Below are positions 7,846-17,057 of a stretch of 64,000 nucleotides of DNA, one piece after another. The stretch's first letter is position 1; every line of letters begins with the position of its first letter. The position numbers and the translations under genes are program-made. The stretch covers positions 124,001 through 188,000 of the forward strand of contig JABCZJ010000007.1 of assembly GCA_013289715.1 (NCBI GenBank), in the 5' to 3' direction. A model generated the notes under the pieces. That model was not told where the DNA came from and made no database searches. It saw only the letters and a program-made list of their open reading frames with translations. This DNA is from Acidobacteriota bacterium (GTDB lineage Bacteria > Acidobacteriota > Terriglobia > Acidiferrales > UBA7541).

Positions 7846-9171
7846 ATGGCGACTGCGGACACAGCGACGACTGCTTCACCCTCGCCGGATGGCCCGGCGG
7901 TTCGTTCGCGCTTTCGCGACATGGTGCGCTCTTTGCGCCACCGCAATTTTCAGCTTTTCTTCAGCGGGCAGCTGATTTCTTTGATTGGCACGTGGATGCA
8001 GACGGTGGCGCAGGCGTGGCTGGTTTATAAAATGACCGGATCGTCGCTGCTGCTGGGCGTGGTGGGATTCGCGGGGCAGATTCCGATTTTTTTATTCGCG
8101 CCGCTCGGGGGATTGGCGGCGGACCGCTGGAACCGTCATCGCGTGGTAATCGGCACGCAGGCCGCTTCGATGATACTGGCATTTATTCTGGCGGGGCTAA
8201 CTCTTTTTCAGGTAATAAAGGTGTGGGAGATCGTGGTGCTGTCCGCACTGCTGGGGGTGGTGAACGCGTTCGACGTGCCGGCGCGGCAATCATTTCTGAT
8301 CGAGATGGTGGTGCGCGAAGATCTGATGAACGCGATCGCGCTGAATTCTTCGATGTTCAATGGGGCGCGAGTGATCGGCCCGGCCATCGCGGGGATTCTG
8401 GTGGCGCGCATCGGCGAGGGCTGGTGTTTCTTCGCGAACGCGGTGAGTTACATCGCGGTGATCGTCGGGTTGCTGCTGATGAAGCTGGGGCCGCTGCGCA
8501 CCGCGCCGCAAGGTTCGTCGCCGTTCGAGCATATCGTCGAAGGGTTCCGTTACGTGTGGCGCACCGCGCCGCTGCATGCGCTGATTCTTTTGATCGGGCT
8601 GGTGAGTTTGGTGGCGGTGCCGTATTCGGTGCTGATGCCGATCTTCGCGGATCGCGTGCTGCATCGCGGCGCACATGGGCTGGGGATTCTGATGGGCGCG
8701 GCCGGAGTGGGGGCCCTGTTCGGTGCTCTTACTTTGGCGGTGCGGCGAAGCCTGCGGGGTCTGGGACGCGTGGTGGGTTTGTCGGCGGTCGGGTTCGGAG
8801 TTTCGTTGATTCTTTTCTCGTTCTCGAAATCATTCTGGTTGTCGGTGGTGCTGCTGATTCCAGTTGGCTATGCGGTGATGCTGGAAATGTCGGGGTCGAA
8901 CACGCTGATTCAATCCATGGTGCCGGACGAGCTGCGCGGACGGGCCATGGCGATGTACACCATGATGTTCATGGGCATGGCGCCGATTGGTTCGCTGTTC
9001 TCGGGAGCGCTGGCGGGCGCGATTGGCGCGCCATTTACGGTAGCACTCGGCGGCCTGGGCGCGATCGCTGGAGGAATCGCGTTTGTGCGGCGTTGGCCGG
9101 CGCTGCGTTCGCAGGCGCGCGCGCTGCTGATCGCGCAAGGAGTGGCGGTGAGCGAGAGCGTGCAGAAGTGA
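7846..9171 (+). CDS. MFS transporter, exporter type
   Basis: 441-aa major facilitator superfamily permease. About twelve hydrophobic helices are visible, starting NFQLFFSGQLISLIGTWMQ, which is characteristic of the EntS/MFS_3-like branch of drug and siderophore exporters. The loop GLAADRWNRHRVV fits MFS motif A (G-LADR--RR). The frame extends upstream to 7741, but ATG 7846 (MATADTATTAS) is a more natural start and leaves a short polar N-terminus before the first helix. Located in the inner membrane; the substrate cannot be told from sequence. It precedes the aldo/keto reductase gene on the same strand, 115 bp apart. Confidence 0.88.
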   Translation: MATADTATTASPSPDGPAVRSRFRDMVRSLRHRNFQLFFSGQLISLIGTWMQTVAQAWLVYKMTGSSLLLGVVGFAGQIPIFLFAPLGGLAADRWNRHRVVIGTQAASMILAFILAGLTLFQVIKVWEIVVLSALLGVVNAFDVPARQSFLIEMVVREDLMNAIALNSSMFNGARVIGPAIAGILVARIGEGWCFFANAVSYIAVIVGLLLMKLGPLRTAPQGSSPFEHIVEGFRYVWRTAPLHALILLIGLVSLVAVPYSVLMPIFADRVLHRGAHGLGILMGAAGVGALFGALTLAVRRSLRGLGRVVGLSAVGFGVSLILFSFSKSFWLSVVLLIPVGYAVMLEMSGSNTLIQSMVPDELRGRAMAMYTMMFMGMAPIGSLFSGALAGAIGAPFTVALGGLGAIAGGIAFVRRWPALRSQARALLIAQGVAVSESVQK

Positions 9172-9286
9172 CTTCTCGATTCATAACAGGCGCGCCGATT
9201 TTTCCGCGGCTGCGGTCGCAAACTGCGGCGGAGCGGTTCTGCTATACTGCGCGGCGCTGGGATTTTACGCGGCGAAGAGGGGACTG

Positions 9287-10426
9287 ATGTCATCAGCCGC
9301 ACCATTCAATCGCGAACGCAAAGCCGGGTCGGCGACGGCGGAGGGAACCCTGCGTTATGCGGCGCGATTTCAGGGACGCGCGGCTGCGGGGCATTTTCGC
9401 GAGATTCGCGGCGGGCTGGTGCTTTCTTCGATCGGGATCGGAACTTACTTGGGCGAAGCGGATGACGCGACGGATGGCGCGTACGTGGATGCGGTCGTTG
9501 CGGCTGTGCAGGGCGGAATCAATGTGGTGGACTCGGCTATCAATTACCGGTTTCAGCGGAGCGAGCGCGCGGTGGGTACAGCGTTGCGGGAGCTCTTCGA
9601 TAAGGGCTACGGGCGCGATGAAATTATGGTGTGCACCAAGGCAGGATTCTTGACGCCGGACGGAGAGATGCCGGCCGATCCGAATATCTATTTTGCGCAG
9701 GAATTTCTGGAGCGCGGAATTTTTCGCGTGGAGGATATTTCCGCCGGTTGCCATTGCATCGCGCCGGATTATCTTGCCGATCAACTGGAACGCAGCCGGC
9801 AAAATCTGGGGTTGGATACGATCGACGTTTTCTACCTGCACAATCCGGAGACGCAATTGAGCGAGGTGCCGGTGGAGGAATTCCGGCGGCGGATTCGCGA
9901 GGCGTTCTTGTTTTTGGAGTCGGCCATCGCGACGAAGAAGATCCGGGCGTACGGCATGGCTACGTGGAATTCGTTTCGCGAAGATCCCAAGGCCGCGGGA
10001 TTTTTATCGTTGGCGGAGATGGTGAAGATCGCGAAGGATGTCGCGGGAGACGATCACCATTTCCGTTTCGTGCAATTGCCTTTCAATCTGGCGATGCCGG
10101 AGGCGCTGACGCGACCGAATCAGATGGTGGGTGGCCGTGCCATGCCGATGGTGCAGGCGGCGCGTGACGCGGGAATCGCGCTGGTGACGAGCGCGGCGCT
10201 ATTGCAGGGACAGCTGACGAAGAATTTACCGTCGTTTGTGAATTCAGCCCTGGGATTGAAGGACAACGCGACGCTGGCGCTGCAGTTCGCGCGTTCGGTG
10301 CCGGGATTGACTACGGCGCTGGTGGGGATGAGCCAGGTGCCGCACGTGAAAGCGAATTTGGAACTGGTGGGAATCGAGCCGGCATCGCGCGAGCAATTTC
10401 TGAAATTATTCGAGTCGAAAAATTAG
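9287..10426 (+). CDS. Aldo/keto reductase
   Basis: 379-aa NAD(P)H-dependent oxidoreductase with a TIM-barrel fold. The catalytic tetrad can be placed: D82 and Y87 in VVDSAINYRFQ, K118 in VCTKAGF, H184 in FYLHNPE. The family pattern continues with R--GMATWNSF and, near the C-terminus, TTALVGMSQVPHVKANLE, which forms the cofactor pocket. It is longer than classical members (about 320 aa) because of an N-terminal extension of about 40 residues and an insert around residues 124-160. Similar long members are annotated in Acidobacteria and Chloroflexi. A GAGGGG stretch sits before the ATG at 9287. The physiological substrate is unknown. Its 3' end overlaps the convergent hydrolase gene by 4 bp. Confidence 0.88.
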   Translation: MSSAAPFNRERKAGSATAEGTLRYAARFQGRAAAGHFREIRGGLVLSSIGIGTYLGEADDATDGAYVDAVVAAVQGGINVVDSAINYRFQRSERAVGTALRELFDKGYGRDEIMVCTKAGFLTPDGEMPADPNIYFAQEFLERGIFRVEDISAGCHCIAPDYLADQLERSRQNLGLDTIDVFYLHNPETQLSEVPVEEFRRRIREAFLFLESAIATKKIRAYGMATWNSFREDPKAAGFLSLAEMVKIAKDVAGDDHHFRFVQLPFNLAMPEALTRPNQMVGGRAMPMVQAARDAGIALVTSAALLQGQLTKNLPSFVNSALGLKDNATLALQFARSVPGLTTALVGMSQVPHVKANLELVGIEPASREQFLKLFESKN

Positions 10427-11091
10427 GAATTCCCGGGTGCGGCCGGCTTGCGGGGATAGCGTCCGTCGAGCCAGGCGTCGATCGCGCTGCGGACTTTTTC
10501 CAGTTGGCCGGCGAAGAAGTGTTCGGCGCCTTCGACGATGACGAGGCGCTTTGGCTCGGGCAGCGTGGTGTAGAGTGCTTCGACGTTGGCGCGCGAGCCG
10601 AATTGGTCGCTGCCGCCCTGGATGAGCAATTTTGGTTTCGCGCAGTCGCGCAGGTATGTCAAATCCGAACGGTCCACCGGAATTCCCAGGCCGATTAAAT
10701 CTGCGACGCGCTGGTCCGCGCAGCCTACACGCAAGCCCACCACGGAACCGAAACTGAAACCCGCTAGCAGGATCGGTGTGCGCGGAAATTCCAGCGCGAG
10801 ATAATCGAGCGCGGCGCGCACGTCGTCTTGTTCGCCTATGCCGCGATCGTGCTCTCCCTCACTCTGTCCGGCGCCGCGGAAATTGAATCGGAGGACCGGG
10901 ATGGCGCGCAGGTGCAGCGCTTTCGCGGCCTGGTACACGACTTTATTGTGCATGGTGCCGCCGAAAAGCGGGTGCGGGTGGCAGACTACGGCTGCGAGCG
11001 ACGGATCGGCGACAGGCACGGTCCAGAGTAAGGCTTCGAGCCGTCCCGCGGGACCTGCGATGAAAAAATTGCGATGGTATGTATCGGCCAT
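10423..11091 (-). CDS. Alpha/beta hydrolase (COG2945-like)
   Basis: 222-aa serine hydrolase of the predicted dienelactone-hydrolase-like group. Catalytic triad: S114 in GFSFGS, D162 in GGSDQFG, H191 in GAEHFFAG. Other family marks are CHPHPLFGGTMHNKVV (residues 37-52) and LRFNFRGAGQSEG, which forms the oxyanion region. It has no signal peptide, so it is cytoplasmic. It lies convergent to the aldo/keto reductase gene and 3' of nothing else on its strand. The substrate is unknown; an esterase or peptidase-like role is possible. Confidence 0.85.
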   Translation of the reverse strand: MADTYHRNFFIAGPAGRLEALLWTVPVADPSLAAVVCHPHPLFGGTMHNKVVYQAAKALHLRAIPVLRFNFRGAGQSEGEHDRGIGEQDDVRAALDYLALEFPRTPILLAGFSFGSVVGLRVGCADQRVADLIGLGIPVDRSDLTYLRDCAKPKLLIQGGSDQFGSRANVEALYTTLPEPKRLVIVEGAEHFFAGQLEKVRSAIDAWLDGRYPRKPAAPGNS

Positions 11092-11154
11092 GAAATTGCC
11101 AGCGCACGAGTGTAACGGAGAGTTCGAGGCGGAGCCAAACGATGAGCTGGCGCG

Positions 11155-11823
11155 TCAGGCTTTCGTCCAGACACGCCAGCGGACGGCTACGCTGGTTAGG
11201 CTCGCGCTCATCCCTGCGAGCGGATTCGCGAGCGGCGCCGAGCTTGAGGGCGTGACGCAGTTTTCGACGCGCACGATGCGGGCGGGGATTTCTCCGGCGC
11301 GGGCCCAATCACCCCAGGGGATTTTGGCGAGTACGGCGTCGCCCGCGGAATAGATATGCGCGGATTCGAAGCGGGCACCGGCGCGCGAAATATTTTGGGT
11401 CATGGATTCCTCGGGCCAGGGGAAGCCCAGGGCGCGGACGAAGATGGGGAGCGCGAAGGAAATTCTGGAGCACGCGCGCCGTTCGCGATCGTTGGGGCGC
11501 GAGGCGACTCGCGACGGCAATTCCAGTTGCAGAGAGACCTGATATCCCGTGCCGTTGCGCGATTCGACGCGCACCACACGTGCGGGAGTTTCCGGCGCAG
11601 CGCCGGAGGCGGACGCAGCGTCGAAGGGAAACACCACCCAGACGCGCGACCCAGGCTCGCAGGATTCGTTGCGTTGCACGCGGATGCCGTTGCGCGAGAC
11701 GTCCAGCGTGTGGGTGGACTCCACGCGCATGCCCAGCGGGCCGCGCCAGCGGACGCGCGCCGGAAGTTTTAGCTGGGCCCGGGGATGTTTCCGCAACTCC
11801 AGGAAAGTAGCGGCCGGATTCAT
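11155..11823 (-). CDS. Tandem PilZ-domain protein
   Basis: 222 aa with two PilZ-like units. The first has RKHPR (RxxxR) near residue 11 and DVSRNG about 30 residues later; the second has RACSR near residue 116 and NISRAG. Both pairs match the c-di-GMP-binding signature (RxxxR ... D/NxSxxG). PilZ domains bind cyclic di-GMP and relay it to motility, polysaccharide or transcription machinery. No output domain or membrane segment is present, so it would act through a partner. The neighbouring divergent gene at 12024 is a single PilZ protein, which suggests a local PilZ cluster. I am confident of the first unit and fairly confident of the second. Confidence 0.82.
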   Translation of the reverse strand: MNPAATFLELRKHPRAQLKLPARVRWRGPLGMRVESTHTLDVSRNGIRVQRNESCEPGSRVWVVFPFDAASASGAAPETPARVVRVESRNGTGYQVSLQLELPSRVASRPNDRERRACSRISFALPIFVRALGFPWPEESMTQNISRAGARFESAHIYSAGDAVLAKIPWGDWARAGEIPARIVRVENCVTPSSSAPLANPLAGMSASLTSVAVRWRVWTKA

Positions 11824-12023
11824 GAGCGCCTATCCTAGCCGCAGCGGCGAGGCAGGTCAAATTTCGGGGCGGATTTTTTTGCAGGCCGCTCGCGGCGTGC
11901 CGGTGGGGCGCGAAAGTTTCGGGAACGTTCGCCATGCGCGGATTGATTGCGCGTAATAGCCATTGCGGCGGGGCGGGAAGCGATGATAGTTTGAAGCCAT
12001 CGAAAGGGCTCGCCAGAGGGTTG

Positions 12024-12350
12024 ATGGATACCGCTAAAGAACGCCGCGCCGCACGCCGTTTTTCGATGATGCTGCCTTTGAAGGTGCGGTTTTCCGAGGA
12101 AGACGATGTGCTGGAACGACAGGGCGAAACGCGCGACGTGAGTTTTCGCGGGCTTTATTTTATGATTGAAGCGCGCGTGGAAGCGGGAACTCCGATCGAG
12201 TTTGTTCTGACCTTACCTCAGCAAATCACGCTTGCGGGCGACGTGCACATACGTTGTTACGCGCGGGTGCTACGTGTTGAGCCGCATGACGGGCGCCGCG
12301 GAGTGGCAGCGCGCATCGACCGCTACGAATTTCTTCCCGCCTCCGCCTGA
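12024..12350 (+). CDS. Single PilZ-domain protein
   Basis: 108-aa protein consisting of one PilZ domain: ERRAARRFSMMLPLKV carries RxxxR and TRDVSFRGLYF carries DxSxxG, the two halves of the c-di-GMP site. ATG 12024 was chosen over the upstream in-frame ATG at 11934 because an AGAGGG stretch lies just in front of it and the domain begins immediately after. Likely cytoplasmic c-di-GMP receptor acting on an unknown partner. Divergent from the tandem PilZ gene, about 200 bp apart. Confidence 0.85.
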   Translation: MDTAKERRAARRFSMMLPLKVRFSEEDDVLERQGETRDVSFRGLYFMIEARVEAGTPIEFVLTLPQQITLAGDVHIRCYARVLRVEPHDGRRGVAARIDRYEFLPASA

Positions 12351-12408
12351 CGCTAACTCCAAAAAAGAGAGTAGAATCGTTTTTTGCCCGGCGTAACGGG
12401 GAGGGCAC

Positions 12409-12642
12409 ATGTATCACTACGATCCGAAAGTGGCGCTGGATGAATTGCGCGATGATGCGGTGTTGCCGCATCCGGTGCATCTGCGCGACATGATTCTGCG
12501 GACGAAGTTAGATGCGACGAATGCGCTGGATTTGAACCGCGAGTTTCAGGATTATTTGGCGCAATTTGGCGAGGCGCAGAAATTGGCGGGGGAGATTCTG
12601 CGGCGGCTGGCGCTGGGGGCGCGGAAGGTTTCAGCATCGTGA
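12409..12642 (+). CDS. Small conserved-looking protein, 77 aa
   Basis: I do not recognise the family. The protein is hydrophilic and helical with no signal peptide or Cys motif: MYHYDPKVALDELRDDAVL at the start, then a middle rich in Leu/Asp/Arg (LRTKLDATNALDLNREFQDY). A good Shine-Dalgarno (GGGGAGGG, then CAC and the ATG) supports translation. It lies 58 bp after the PilZ gene on the same strand and may be cotranscribed with it. Confidence 0.62.
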   Translation: MYHYDPKVALDELRDDAVLPHPVHLRDMILRTKLDATNALDLNREFQDYLAQFGEAQKLAGEILRRLALGARKVSAS

Positions 12643-12809
12643 AGGATTCGCGGTGAGCGCAGCAGTTTTGTAGCGTGGGCGAAAACTCGGCGGCGGCGTT
12701 CGGAACTGGAGCAGCGGGCCGGCATGCCGTGCCCCTACGATTGCGTGGCGGGGCCGGAGCTTCGCAGCTTGAAACGGCGCACAAGAAAGATGGGAGCGCA
12801 GAATTTCGG

Positions 12810-13496
12810 ATGGCACGACACACTTTACTGATTGATGCGGACGATACGCTGTGGGAAAACAACATCTTCTTTGAGAAGACCATCGAGCATTTTGTAACGC
12901 AGCTGGAGCATCTGGGTTACACGCGCGAATATATTCGGCACATCCTGAACGAAACCGAGAAGCGCAACATACGGCAGCACGGATATGGAGTGCGCAGTTT
13001 TCGCCGCTCGCTGGAAGAGACGTACATGAAGCTGGCGGGGAATGCGGCGCGGCGCGAGCTGATGCAGGAAATCGCGCGGCTGGCGATCGAGCTGGAGGCT
13101 ACGCCGCCGCACATTATGGATGGAGTTCCAGAGACTCTGGCTTATCTGGCGAAGCATCACCGGCTGATTTTGCTGACCAAGGGCGAGCCGGCGGAGCAGG
13201 CCGCGAAAGTGGAGCGTTCCGGATTGCAGCCCTATTTCGACGCGATTGAAATTGTGCTGGAGAAAGACGCGGGCGTTTACGAGCGCATGGTGGAGCAATT
13301 CAAGATTGTGAAAACGCATGGGTGGATGGTGGGGAACAGCCCGCGCAGCGACATCAATCCGGCCTTGCAGACGGGTTTGAATGCGGTTTTTATTCCGCAT
13401 ACGGATACGTGGCATTTGGAGCACGCGGAGCTGGAGAGTGGTACGGGGAAATTGCTGATCCTGACGAGCTTTCGGGATTTGCGCGAACATTTTTGA
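12810..13496 (+). CDS. HAD-family hydrolase
   Basis: 228-aa haloacid dehalogenase-type phosphatase. Motif I is DADDTLW (D9-x-D11-x-T13), motif II is the Thr in LLTKGEP, and motif IV is the acidic turn VGNSPRSDINPALQTG, in which Asn replaces the usual first Asp of GDxxxD. A helical cap lies between motifs I and II (about residues 20-110). ATG 12810 was chosen because MARHTLLIDADDT is the natural family start; the upstream frame to 12675 is low-complexity and GC-rich. The substrate is probably a small phosphometabolite and cannot be named. Confidence 0.85.
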   Translation: MARHTLLIDADDTLWENNIFFEKTIEHFVTQLEHLGYTREYIRHILNETEKRNIRQHGYGVRSFRRSLEETYMKLAGNAARRELMQEIARLAIELEATPPHIMDGVPETLAYLAKHHRLILLTKGEPAEQAAKVERSGLQPYFDAIEIVLEKDAGVYERMVEQFKIVKTHGWMVGNSPRSDINPALQTGLNAVFIPHTDTWHLEHAELESGTGKLLILTSFRDLREHF

Positions 13497-13567
13497 TCTT
13501 GCGACGAAACGAAACAGCCACGCATCTCATTCCTCTGCAGTGGTAGTAGCGGAAAGTGCGGCTTCAC

Positions 13568-13587
13568 GGCGGGGCTGGAGCCCCGCC
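13568..13587. repeat. Perfect intergenic palindrome
   Basis: A 9-bp perfect inverted repeat GGCGGGGCT / AGCCCCGCC with only two bases between the arms, in the gap between the HAD and ketopantoate reductase-like genes. There is no T-run on either side, so it is not a typical intrinsic terminator. GC-rich 'GGGGCTGGAGCCCC' palindromes are common dispersed elements in acidobacterial intergenic regions as I remember them. Confidence 0.6.
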
Positions 13588-13649
13588 CTTCCAGATCATT
13601 CGTTGCCGCGATAAGGACCGGTGTATTGCGCAACGCCGGGGAGGAAATC

Positions 13650-14657
13650 ATGCCGACAGGTTCAGAGGAAAATGTGATTGCGGCAACGAGCCGCGTGGCG
13701 GTGATGGGCGCGGGCGCGGTGGGATCTTATTTTGGCGGGATGCTGGCGCGGGCGGGAGTGCCGGTGACGATGATTGCGAGGCCCGCTTACGTCGAAGCGG
13801 TGCGGCGCGGCAAACTTTTTCTGGACACGGTTTCGTTTCAAGAGCGGGTGGCGGTGGAGGCTTCGAGCGCGCCGTCGGCGGTGCGCGATGCGAGCGTGGT
13901 GCTTTTCTGCGTGAAGGGACAGGACAACGAAGAAACGGCGCGGGCGATAGCACCGCATCTTTCCGCGGATGCTGTCGTGGTGAGCTTGCAGAATGGCGTC
14001 GATAATGTGGAGCGGATTCGCGCGGCGTCGGGGATTGATGCGCTGCCTGCGGTGGTCTACATCGCGGCGGCGATGCCCGAGCCGGGACACGTGAAGCATA
14101 CCGGACTCGGAGAGTTGATCGTGGGCGAATTCGCCGCGCGGCGCGGCGGCGCGGAATTGCATCCGCCGCGCGCGGAGCAAATCGCCGCGTTATTTGCGAC
14201 TGCGAATGTGCCCTGCCGGATTTCGGGCGACATTCGGGCGGACATGTGGGCGAAGTTCATCACGAATTGCGGCGCGAACGCAGTGTCTGCGATTGCGCAA
14301 GCTAGTTACGGGGAAATTGCGCGCTACGACGACTCGCGCGAGCTGATGAGTCGGGTGGTGGAGGAGACCATTGCGGTGGGGCGAGCGGCCGGCGTGCGCA
14401 TGCCGGGAGCCGATTTCACGGAAAAGTGGCTGCACGATCTGGCGAAGTTTGGGGATGCTTTTTCGTCGACGGCGCAAGATTTGGCGCGCGGGAAGCGGAC
14501 GGAGATTGAGTCGTTGAACGGGTATATTGTGCGGCGCGGGGCGGAGTTGGGAGTGGCGACGCCTAGCAATTTTGCTTTGTATGCCTTGGTGAAGGTGATC
14601 GAGGATAGAGCGGCGCAACAGGAGCAAGCGCGGCCGGCTGCCCGCGGGGCGCAATAA
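13650..14657 (+). CDS. panE: 2-dehydropantoate 2-reductase (ApbA/PanE family)
   Basis: 335-aa NADPH-dependent reductase of the PanE family, which makes pantoate for coenzyme A synthesis. The Rossmann motif GAGAVGSYFGG sits at residues 20-30, LQNGVDN in the middle of the nucleotide domain, and the helical C-terminal domain contains WAKFITNCGANAVSA with the conserved Lys, and TEIESLNGYIV with the conserved Glu/Asn. The ATG at 13650 has a strong site (GGGGAGGAAATC); an upstream in-frame TTG at 13626 does not. Family members sometimes act on other 2-oxoacids, so PanE itself is probable and not certain. No panB or panC is seen nearby. Confidence 0.85.
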   Translation: MPTGSEENVIAATSRVAVMGAGAVGSYFGGMLARAGVPVTMIARPAYVEAVRRGKLFLDTVSFQERVAVEASSAPSAVRDASVVLFCVKGQDNEETARAIAPHLSADAVVVSLQNGVDNVERIRAASGIDALPAVVYIAAAMPEPGHVKHTGLGELIVGEFAARRGGAELHPPRAEQIAALFATANVPCRISGDIRADMWAKFITNCGANAVSAIAQASYGEIARYDDSRELMSRVVEETIAVGRAAGVRMPGADFTEKWLHDLAKFGDAFSSTAQDLARGKRTEIESLNGYIVRRGAELGVATPSNFALYALVKVIEDRAAQQEQARPAARGAQ

Positions 14658-14665
14658 ATCCCGCG

Positions 14666-16423
14666 TTACTCGGGCCGGCGGAACTTGAAGGGGATGTGGA
14701 CTACGGCTTCTAGTTCTACTGGTTGGCCTTCGCGGGTGGCGGGGCGGAAGACCCAGCGAGCCAGGGCTTCCATGGAATTCTTGTCTAGCTGCGGATCGAT
14801 TCCGTGGACTAGCTGGATGCTATCTACCGAGCCATCTTTGCGAATTATGGCGTAGAGGACTACTTCGCCGTCCACGTGTTCTTTGATCTGGGTCTGCGGA
14901 TATTTCGGATCTACTTTGCTCACCAGCGCCGGACCGGAGAGCTTGCCTGTGGGCTTGCTGTACGGCGGGTTTCCTTCATCTAGCTGCGCGAAATTCATTA
15001 CCCAATTGCCGGTGACGCTGGTGAGATTAGGCATGTCAATGTGCAGCGTGTAAATTTCCTTGCCGGAGAGAATTACTTCGGGCGGGAGCTTCGGATCAAT
15101 CGCGCCGATGACGGCCGGGCCGCGATGAGTGGACGGCGGTGCGTCGAGCGCGGGCATCGGCTTCAAATTTAATTTGGTTGTGGCGTGGGGAGCAAGTCCA
15201 CCGTTGCCGGGGTGCGCGTTGCCGCCGCTGATACTTACTCCTGCGGGACTCAAGCCGGAACCGGAGTTTGCATTGGTGCCGCGGCCGCCGCTAGTGGCAG
15301 AGCCGCCGCCCGCGCCACCGTTTCCTGCCGAGCCATTTTCAGCGCCGCCGGGCGCGCCTGGTTGTTTTCCTTCTGGGGAAATCGCGATGCGGGCGGCGAG
15401 ATTTCCTTGCGGTACGCTGACTTCAGGAGCGGGAGGAGCGGGGGCGGCGGAAAGGGCGATCACGCGATGCAGGCTGTCGTCGCCTGCTGAATTTGCTGCG
15501 CCGATTTCGGGTGCTGCGCCGGTTTCGGCTTGCGCGGCGCGCCTCGTGGCGACTGCTTTCGACATCGGTTCGAGCGGCATGCGCGGTTGCTGATTGATGG
15601 TGGGCGAAGCAGCGATATCGAGCGGGCCGGGAGTTTTTTCCCGGTTTACCAATTCTGGCGCGGCTAGATCATTTACGGCGTGATGCTGCACTTGCGGCGC
15701 TGCGGCTGTGGCTGCGACTCGTAGCTGAGGTTTCGCGGGCATTTTGGGAGCGGCCCATTCGACGATATTGGGCAGCGGGACTTCGATTTTCGGTGGAGTT
15801 GGAGGCGCGTCTGGCTGAATCAGGGTTTGTCGCGGGTGCGTGACTACGGCCGGCTCCGAGAGGATGGTTTGCCGCGGATGAAACGCGTCCGCGCCTTTTT
15901 GCGGCAGCGGTTTTGCGGGATCGCCTTTCGGGCTGGGTTTTCGATCGCGCCCGGGCAGCGAGACGGGCGGCAAGTCTTCGGAGGGATTCGTCCAGGTGAG
16001 TTCGATGCGGACTGGCGCGAGATTTGGCGGATCGCTCGCGAGAAAATGCCAGATCGGGAGCAGCAGCGATCCGACGATGGCCGCGTGCCAGAGCGCGGAC
16101 GCGGCGAATGCGCGGCCGGGAATTTTTCCTTCGATCCATTCGACGCGCAGGTCGGAATCCGACGGCAGCTCCGAATTTTCCGGAGCGCGAGGGCCGCGCA
16201 GGAAATCGTACACGCTGGAGCGGAAATCGCGCCAGGGTGAGCCCCAGTCCACGCCGAGATCGAGACGCGGCAGTTGCGAGTGCGAGGGCACTCCGACCTC
16301 GGGCGCGAGAGCTACTTCGGGCGCGTCAGGTGGCTCGATTGGAGCGCTCGGTGCCGGAGGCTCCGGATATCGTTGCATCACAGGTTGCATCAGCCGGGCC
16401 ATTATACAGGAAGAGGCCCGCAC
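14666..16423 (-). CDS. TonB-family energy-transducer-like protein
   Basis: 585 aa. It has about 105 cytoplasmic residues, one transmembrane helix (about residues 107-129, AASALWHAAIVGSLLL), a very long Pro/Ala/Gly-rich periplasmic linker (to about residue 430), and a C-terminal TonB domain (about 500-583, KYPQTQIKEHVDGEVVLYAI ... ALARWVFRPATREGQPV). TonB proteins transmit the proton-motive force to outer-membrane receptors. No ExbB/ExbD genes are adjacent, so it may be an accessory TonB, or use the fold for another purpose as many acidobacterial paralogues seem to. The long N-terminal cytoplasmic region is unusual for TonB. The start could also be at internal ATGs within the first 16 residues. 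It starts 18 bp after the rsmD stop codon and is probably cotranscribed with it. Confidence 0.8.
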   Translation of the reverse strand: MRASSCIMARLMQPVMQRYPEPPAPSAPIEPPDAPEVALAPEVGVPSHSQLPRLDLGVDWGSPWRDFRSSVYDFLRGPRAPENSELPSDSDLRVEWIEGKIPGRAFAASALWHAAIVGSLLLPIWHFLASDPPNLAPVRIELTWTNPSEDLPPVSLPGRDRKPSPKGDPAKPLPQKGADAFHPRQTILSEPAVVTHPRQTLIQPDAPPTPPKIEVPLPNIVEWAAPKMPAKPQLRVAATAAAPQVQHHAVNDLAAPELVNREKTPGPLDIAASPTINQQPRMPLEPMSKAVATRRAAQAETGAAPEIGAANSAGDDSLHRVIALSAAPAPPAPEVSVPQGNLAARIAISPEGKQPGAPGGAENGSAGNGGAGGGSATSGGRGTNANSGSGLSPAGVSISGGNAHPGNGGLAPHATTKLNLKPMPALDAPPSTHRGPAVIGAIDPKLPPEVILSGKEIYTLHIDMPNLTSVTGNWVMNFAQLDEGNPPYSKPTGKLSGPALVSKVDPKYPQTQIKEHVDGEVVLYAIIRKDGSVDSIQLVHGIDPQLDKNSMEALARWVFRPATREGQPVELEAVVHIPFKFRRPE

Positions 16424-16441
16424 GGGTTGGATCGAGGTGCG

Positions 16442-17005
16442 CTAGGCGGCGGCTGCCAGGGTGTAGAAAGAAAGAATGGCGTCGCCTTGTTCGATCTGGC
16501 GGGTGCATTCCAGGCGCGTTAGGAATTCGCGCAATTCGGTTTTCCAGTAATGTTCGACGATGACGATGCCGCGGGGGGCGATGACGTGCGAGGTGTCGAG
16601 GAATTCTAGCGTTTCGAGGTATTCGGTGGTTTTTTCGTAGGGGGGATCGAGGAAGACGAAATCGGCGAGCAGGTGGCGGGTTGCCATTCTTTCCAGGCCG
16701 CGCAGGGCGGGAGCTTCGATCAGTTCGGCGCCTTGGCGGATTTCGAGAGTGTTGAGGTTGTCGCGGATCAGGCGCGCGGCTTTGGGGTTCGATTCGACGA
16801 AGATTGTTTCGCGCGCGCCGCGGCTGATGGCTTCGATGCCTACGGCGCCGGTGCCGGCGAACAGGTCCACGAAGAGGGAGTCTTCGAGTGCTGGGCCGAG
16901 GACGTTGAACAGGGTTTCACGCAGGCGATCGCTGGTGGGCCGGAGGCGTTGTGCCCCGGGGCCTTTCAGCGGGCGGCTGCGATATTTTCCGGCGATTACA
17001 CGCAT
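16442..17005 (-). CDS. rsmD: 16S rRNA (guanine966-N2)-methyltransferase
   Basis: 187-aa SAM-dependent methyltransferase that methylates G966 of 16S rRNA in the assembled small-subunit precursor. Family features: start MRVIAGKYRSRPL, the PTSDRLRETLFNVL helix, SAM motif DLFAGTGAVGIEAISRGA (residues 47-64), and the catalytic DPPY at 120-123. Length matches the family. It precedes the TonB-like gene by 18 bp. In many bacteria rsmD is near coaD; that is not so here. Confidence 0.93.
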   Translation of the reverse strand: MRVIAGKYRSRPLKGPGAQRLRPTSDRLRETLFNVLGPALEDSLFVDLFAGTGAVGIEAISRGARETIFVESNPKAARLIRDNLNTLEIRQGAELIEAPALRGLERMATRHLLADFVFLDPPYEKTTEYLETLEFLDTSHVIAPRGIVIVEHYWKTELREFLTRLECTRQIEQGDAILSFYTLAAAA

Positions 17006-17057
17006 GGGTTATTTCGATTCTAACGTGTGCGACAAATCGCGATCTTAGCGTGCGTAC

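Noticed and set aside
8223..9287. A 354-codon open frame in another frame of the MFS gene
   Set aside because: It is an out-of-frame shadow rich in Gly, Arg and Ala; the in-frame translation shows clear MFS helices.
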